DNA of 64,000 bases from Chrysomallon squamiferum (lineage: Eukaryota; Mollusca; Gastropoda; Neomphalida; Peltospiridae), in NCBI GenBank assembly GCA_012295275.1, contig CM022669.1:19315091-19379090 (forward strand), written 5' to 3'. The first letter of the stretch is position 1, and each line of letters begins with the position of its first letter. The position numbers and the translations under genes were made by a program. This document shows positions 61,600 through 64,000 of this stretch, one piece after another. Under the pieces are notes generated by a model that ran no database searches, was not told the DNA's origin, and was given only the letters and a program-made list of their open reading frames with translations.

Positions 61600-62060
61600 G
61601 CAAAATTGTTTAATACACAGTGTGACATACAGCAGTTTCATAGCAGCACAGTCTGAAGAAATATTAATTTGTTTAAATTATATTTTTGTACTGTATTAGA
61701 AAATGTACAGTCTGAGGAAATATTAGTTTGTTTAGATTTAATATCATTTAATTTTTGTTTTTGCAGTGTATTAAAATGTGTTAATACATGGTGTAACATA
61801 TAAAACAGTTTAATACTGGCACAGTCTGAGCAAACATTAATTTGTTTAAAAATAAGATCATTTGATTTTTTGTTTTTGCAGTGAAACAACAAATGTTCAG
61901 TACATGATGTGCAAACAAATTTAATTATGGTTCTCTTCAAGGAAATATTAATTTGTTTAAATATGATATTATTGAATTTTTTTCTCAATGAAATAAAAAG
62001 TACTTGTATACAGTGTGACATATTGCACATTAATATTGATATACTTCCAGCATATACTTA
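61600..62060. repeat. ~57/115-bp tandem repeat
   Basis: The core CAGTCTGAGGAAATATTAAT followed by TTGTTTA recurs with ATTAATTTGTTTA at about 61663, 61720, 61836 and 61946. Copies also share TTTTTGTTTTTGCAGTG and a GTGTGACATA block. On the minus strand the frame stays open for 130 codons with repeated FKQINISSDC-like peptide, probably a by-product of the repeat period. Confidence 0.75.
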
Positions 62061-63176
62061 TTTGTTTAGTAAAAGTAGTATCATTTCTGATTCTTATCTA
62101 ATAAAAAATGTAAAAATACCTGTTACATTACATAAATTACTATTATTATTATTATTTTTTTTTTTTTTTAATGGTTATATAGGCCTATTTATCATAAACA
62201 CTGAAAATTAAAACATGTTTTAATGTAAAATCATGCATAATCTTATGTTTTTATATATATAATATAAAATAAATAAATAAATAAACAAATAAAAATTAAA
62301 AGTCACTACAAGATGTCAGTATGAGATATGCAGAAGTGTACTAAACTTGTTACTCACTATGTACAATAAACATTTTAATCTGATCAGATTATCATAGACA
62401 CTGCTTTGGGCAACATAAATTCCTTTCAAGTTATGAATCACCACTTTATTTTTAATCTATATATTAAAGGTTTCATACCCGCCAGTCACAAACAGTATAT
62501 AAATTAACATATATCACGGTGTGCAATATCATTTAACCCCTTTCAAGGTTGTATTTAAGTGTGGGTTTTTTCTTTCATACTTGATCTCATGGTGCTATTA
62601 CATTAATAAATAAATGAAATATAAGAAAACTGGAATCTGCTGTATTAGGCTGAATGGATGCTGATACTGAAACACATTTTAATGTAAAAGGTTGGTAAGC
62701 ATTGTTCTGAAAGAAGAAATCTACTGATATCATCTTGGTATATAACCTGACCAATTAGCAGTGAGTTATGTTTTACAAATAATTTAATTCTGCAAAAATA
62801 CATTTGTTATAAATCAGGCAAGAGCATCTCTGTTTGACAAATGGGCCACATAAGAACATGGACCATCACCAGATGGGCCATATAAGTAATAAATGTTATT
62901 TTCTTTGGGAAATTTGGTGTGCAATTAATAAAAGGCCTCATGGCCCCCAGTTTGCCCATGATTGTTACAAATCCTTGCATTCATTTTGTCACATAATTTT
63001 TGTGGCTATTTGTGGATGACAATATGAAATATAATTTCTTTTTAAGAGTTGAAAAGTTATAGAAATAATTCTTGAACTTCTGGACTTTATATGCAATAGC
63101 TCCATACTGATTAAGCTGCATAAACTTAAAAGAAATAGCCATATGACTTGATACATAGTGCCACATATATACAAAA

Positions 63177-63211
<35 letters not shown>

Positions 63212-63593
63212 CATAACTACATACCAAAATTCACACACATACATACATATATTCATAACTATAGTCCCAAATTAACACATAGACACACACACATTGTATC
63301 ATGGTAAGATTAGATCACTGAACCTCCCATTCTTCAAGCATAAGCTGTCAACCTTGAACTCAAAAGAACAAAACGAACATCATGGTACAGATTGATAAAG
63401 TACAGGAAACATTTGTAAACAACAGGAAACAATTTTGTATTAAAGTAAAAGTGCTGAATGGTTTTAGTAACTGAACATGTTAATTATAAAATGTATGTTG
63501 GAGAGGCTTTCTACATTAGTAACTTATTCTCAAACTTTGAAACTCTTTGATGCTGTGCACTGATTTTTGTGCAGAAATATATGTTCATGTGTC

Positions 63594-63639
<46 letters not shown>

Positions 63640-64000
63640 CATCATCATCATTATTATTTCTTAATCAAAACAAAATATATTTTCTATGAATCATTATCAT
63701 ATAAATCAAGCCTTCTGCTGCAGGTTCTTACTATAGGCTGTTGTTATTATTTTTAACAAAATTAATCAAATAATGATTGATGACAAAGATACCATAGAAT
63801 AAAAATACAGGTAAATATATAAATATGTTATTAAATCTATTAACAATTAAAATACAGTATATGTATCGCTAATATGAAGTCAGATGTTAAATTTTAACTT
63901 CTTTCTTTTTGTCTGTATTTTGTTTGTTTTTTGTTGTTTTTTGTTTTGTTTTTTTGTTTTGTTGTTTGTTTTTTACTTAGTTGTTAAGTTCTTTTCTATT

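Larger units (their letters stand above)
54551..64000 (-). other. Long 5' intron or upstream region of IQGAP
   Basis: I looked for the missing first coding exon or exons on the minus strand (the stretch ending in HLEEAK-like sequence before Trp) and found none. Contents are a SINE-like copy (55760-55990), CA, GA and CT microsatellites (54979-55022, 56470-56530, 58898-58970, 60173-60200, 63181-63210), AT homopolymers (61141-61182), a ~57/115-bp repeat (61600-62060) and otherwise A/T-rich unique sequence. The intron is therefore more than 9.4 kb unless an unrecognised tiny or 5'-UTR exon lies here. Confidence 0.7.

Overview
This is an animal nuclear genome window. It is very A+T-rich (about three-quarters by eye) and packed with simple repeats. 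Two intron-rich protein genes lie tail to tail. Every intron I could define is GT-AG, and all exon phases join without a break. The protein set (IQGAP with calponin-homology, WW, IQ and GAP-related domains, plus a double-propeller WD-repeat protein), introns of a few hundred bases to several kb, and tRNA-derived SINE-like copies all indicate a metazoan. An invertebrate, possibly a lophotrochozoan such as a mollusc, is my best guess, but the sequence read alone does not settle the taxon.

Left part (1-12967, plus strand): the last 19 coding exons of a WD-repeat protein of unknown identity. At least 13 WD-like blades are visible, arranged as two propellers around a basic helical linker, with an acidic C-terminal tail. 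Its 5' exons lie before the window.

Middle (12968-20963): convergent 3' regions of the two genes. No coding exons were recognised. The stretch holds presumptive 3' UTRs, microsatellites and a 26-bp perfect inverted repeat.

Right part (20964-54550, minus strand): 40 coding exons of an IQGAP scaffold protein, 1611 residues to the stop. Only the first ~50 residues are missing, judged against the usual ~1660-residue length of the family. The order is CH domain, six IQGAP-specific repeats encoded by six two-exon cassettes (one using a 22-nt microexon), WW, four IQ motifs, GAP-related domain and RasGAP C-terminal domain. The largest internal intron is 30121-37580. From 54551 to the window end is more than 9.4 kb of intron or upstream DNA in which I found no exon.

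The most unusual pattern is that several introns carry tandem repeats that begin at an exon edge and whose units look like decayed copies of that splice junction, sometimes with a few exon bases. The clearest cases are next to WD exon 12 and IQGAP exons 15, 18, 33, 35 and 38. A related case is a (TTCAG)n tract just before the last WD exon, which offers in-frame alternative acceptors. I also see three diverged copies of one probable tRNA-derived SINE family.
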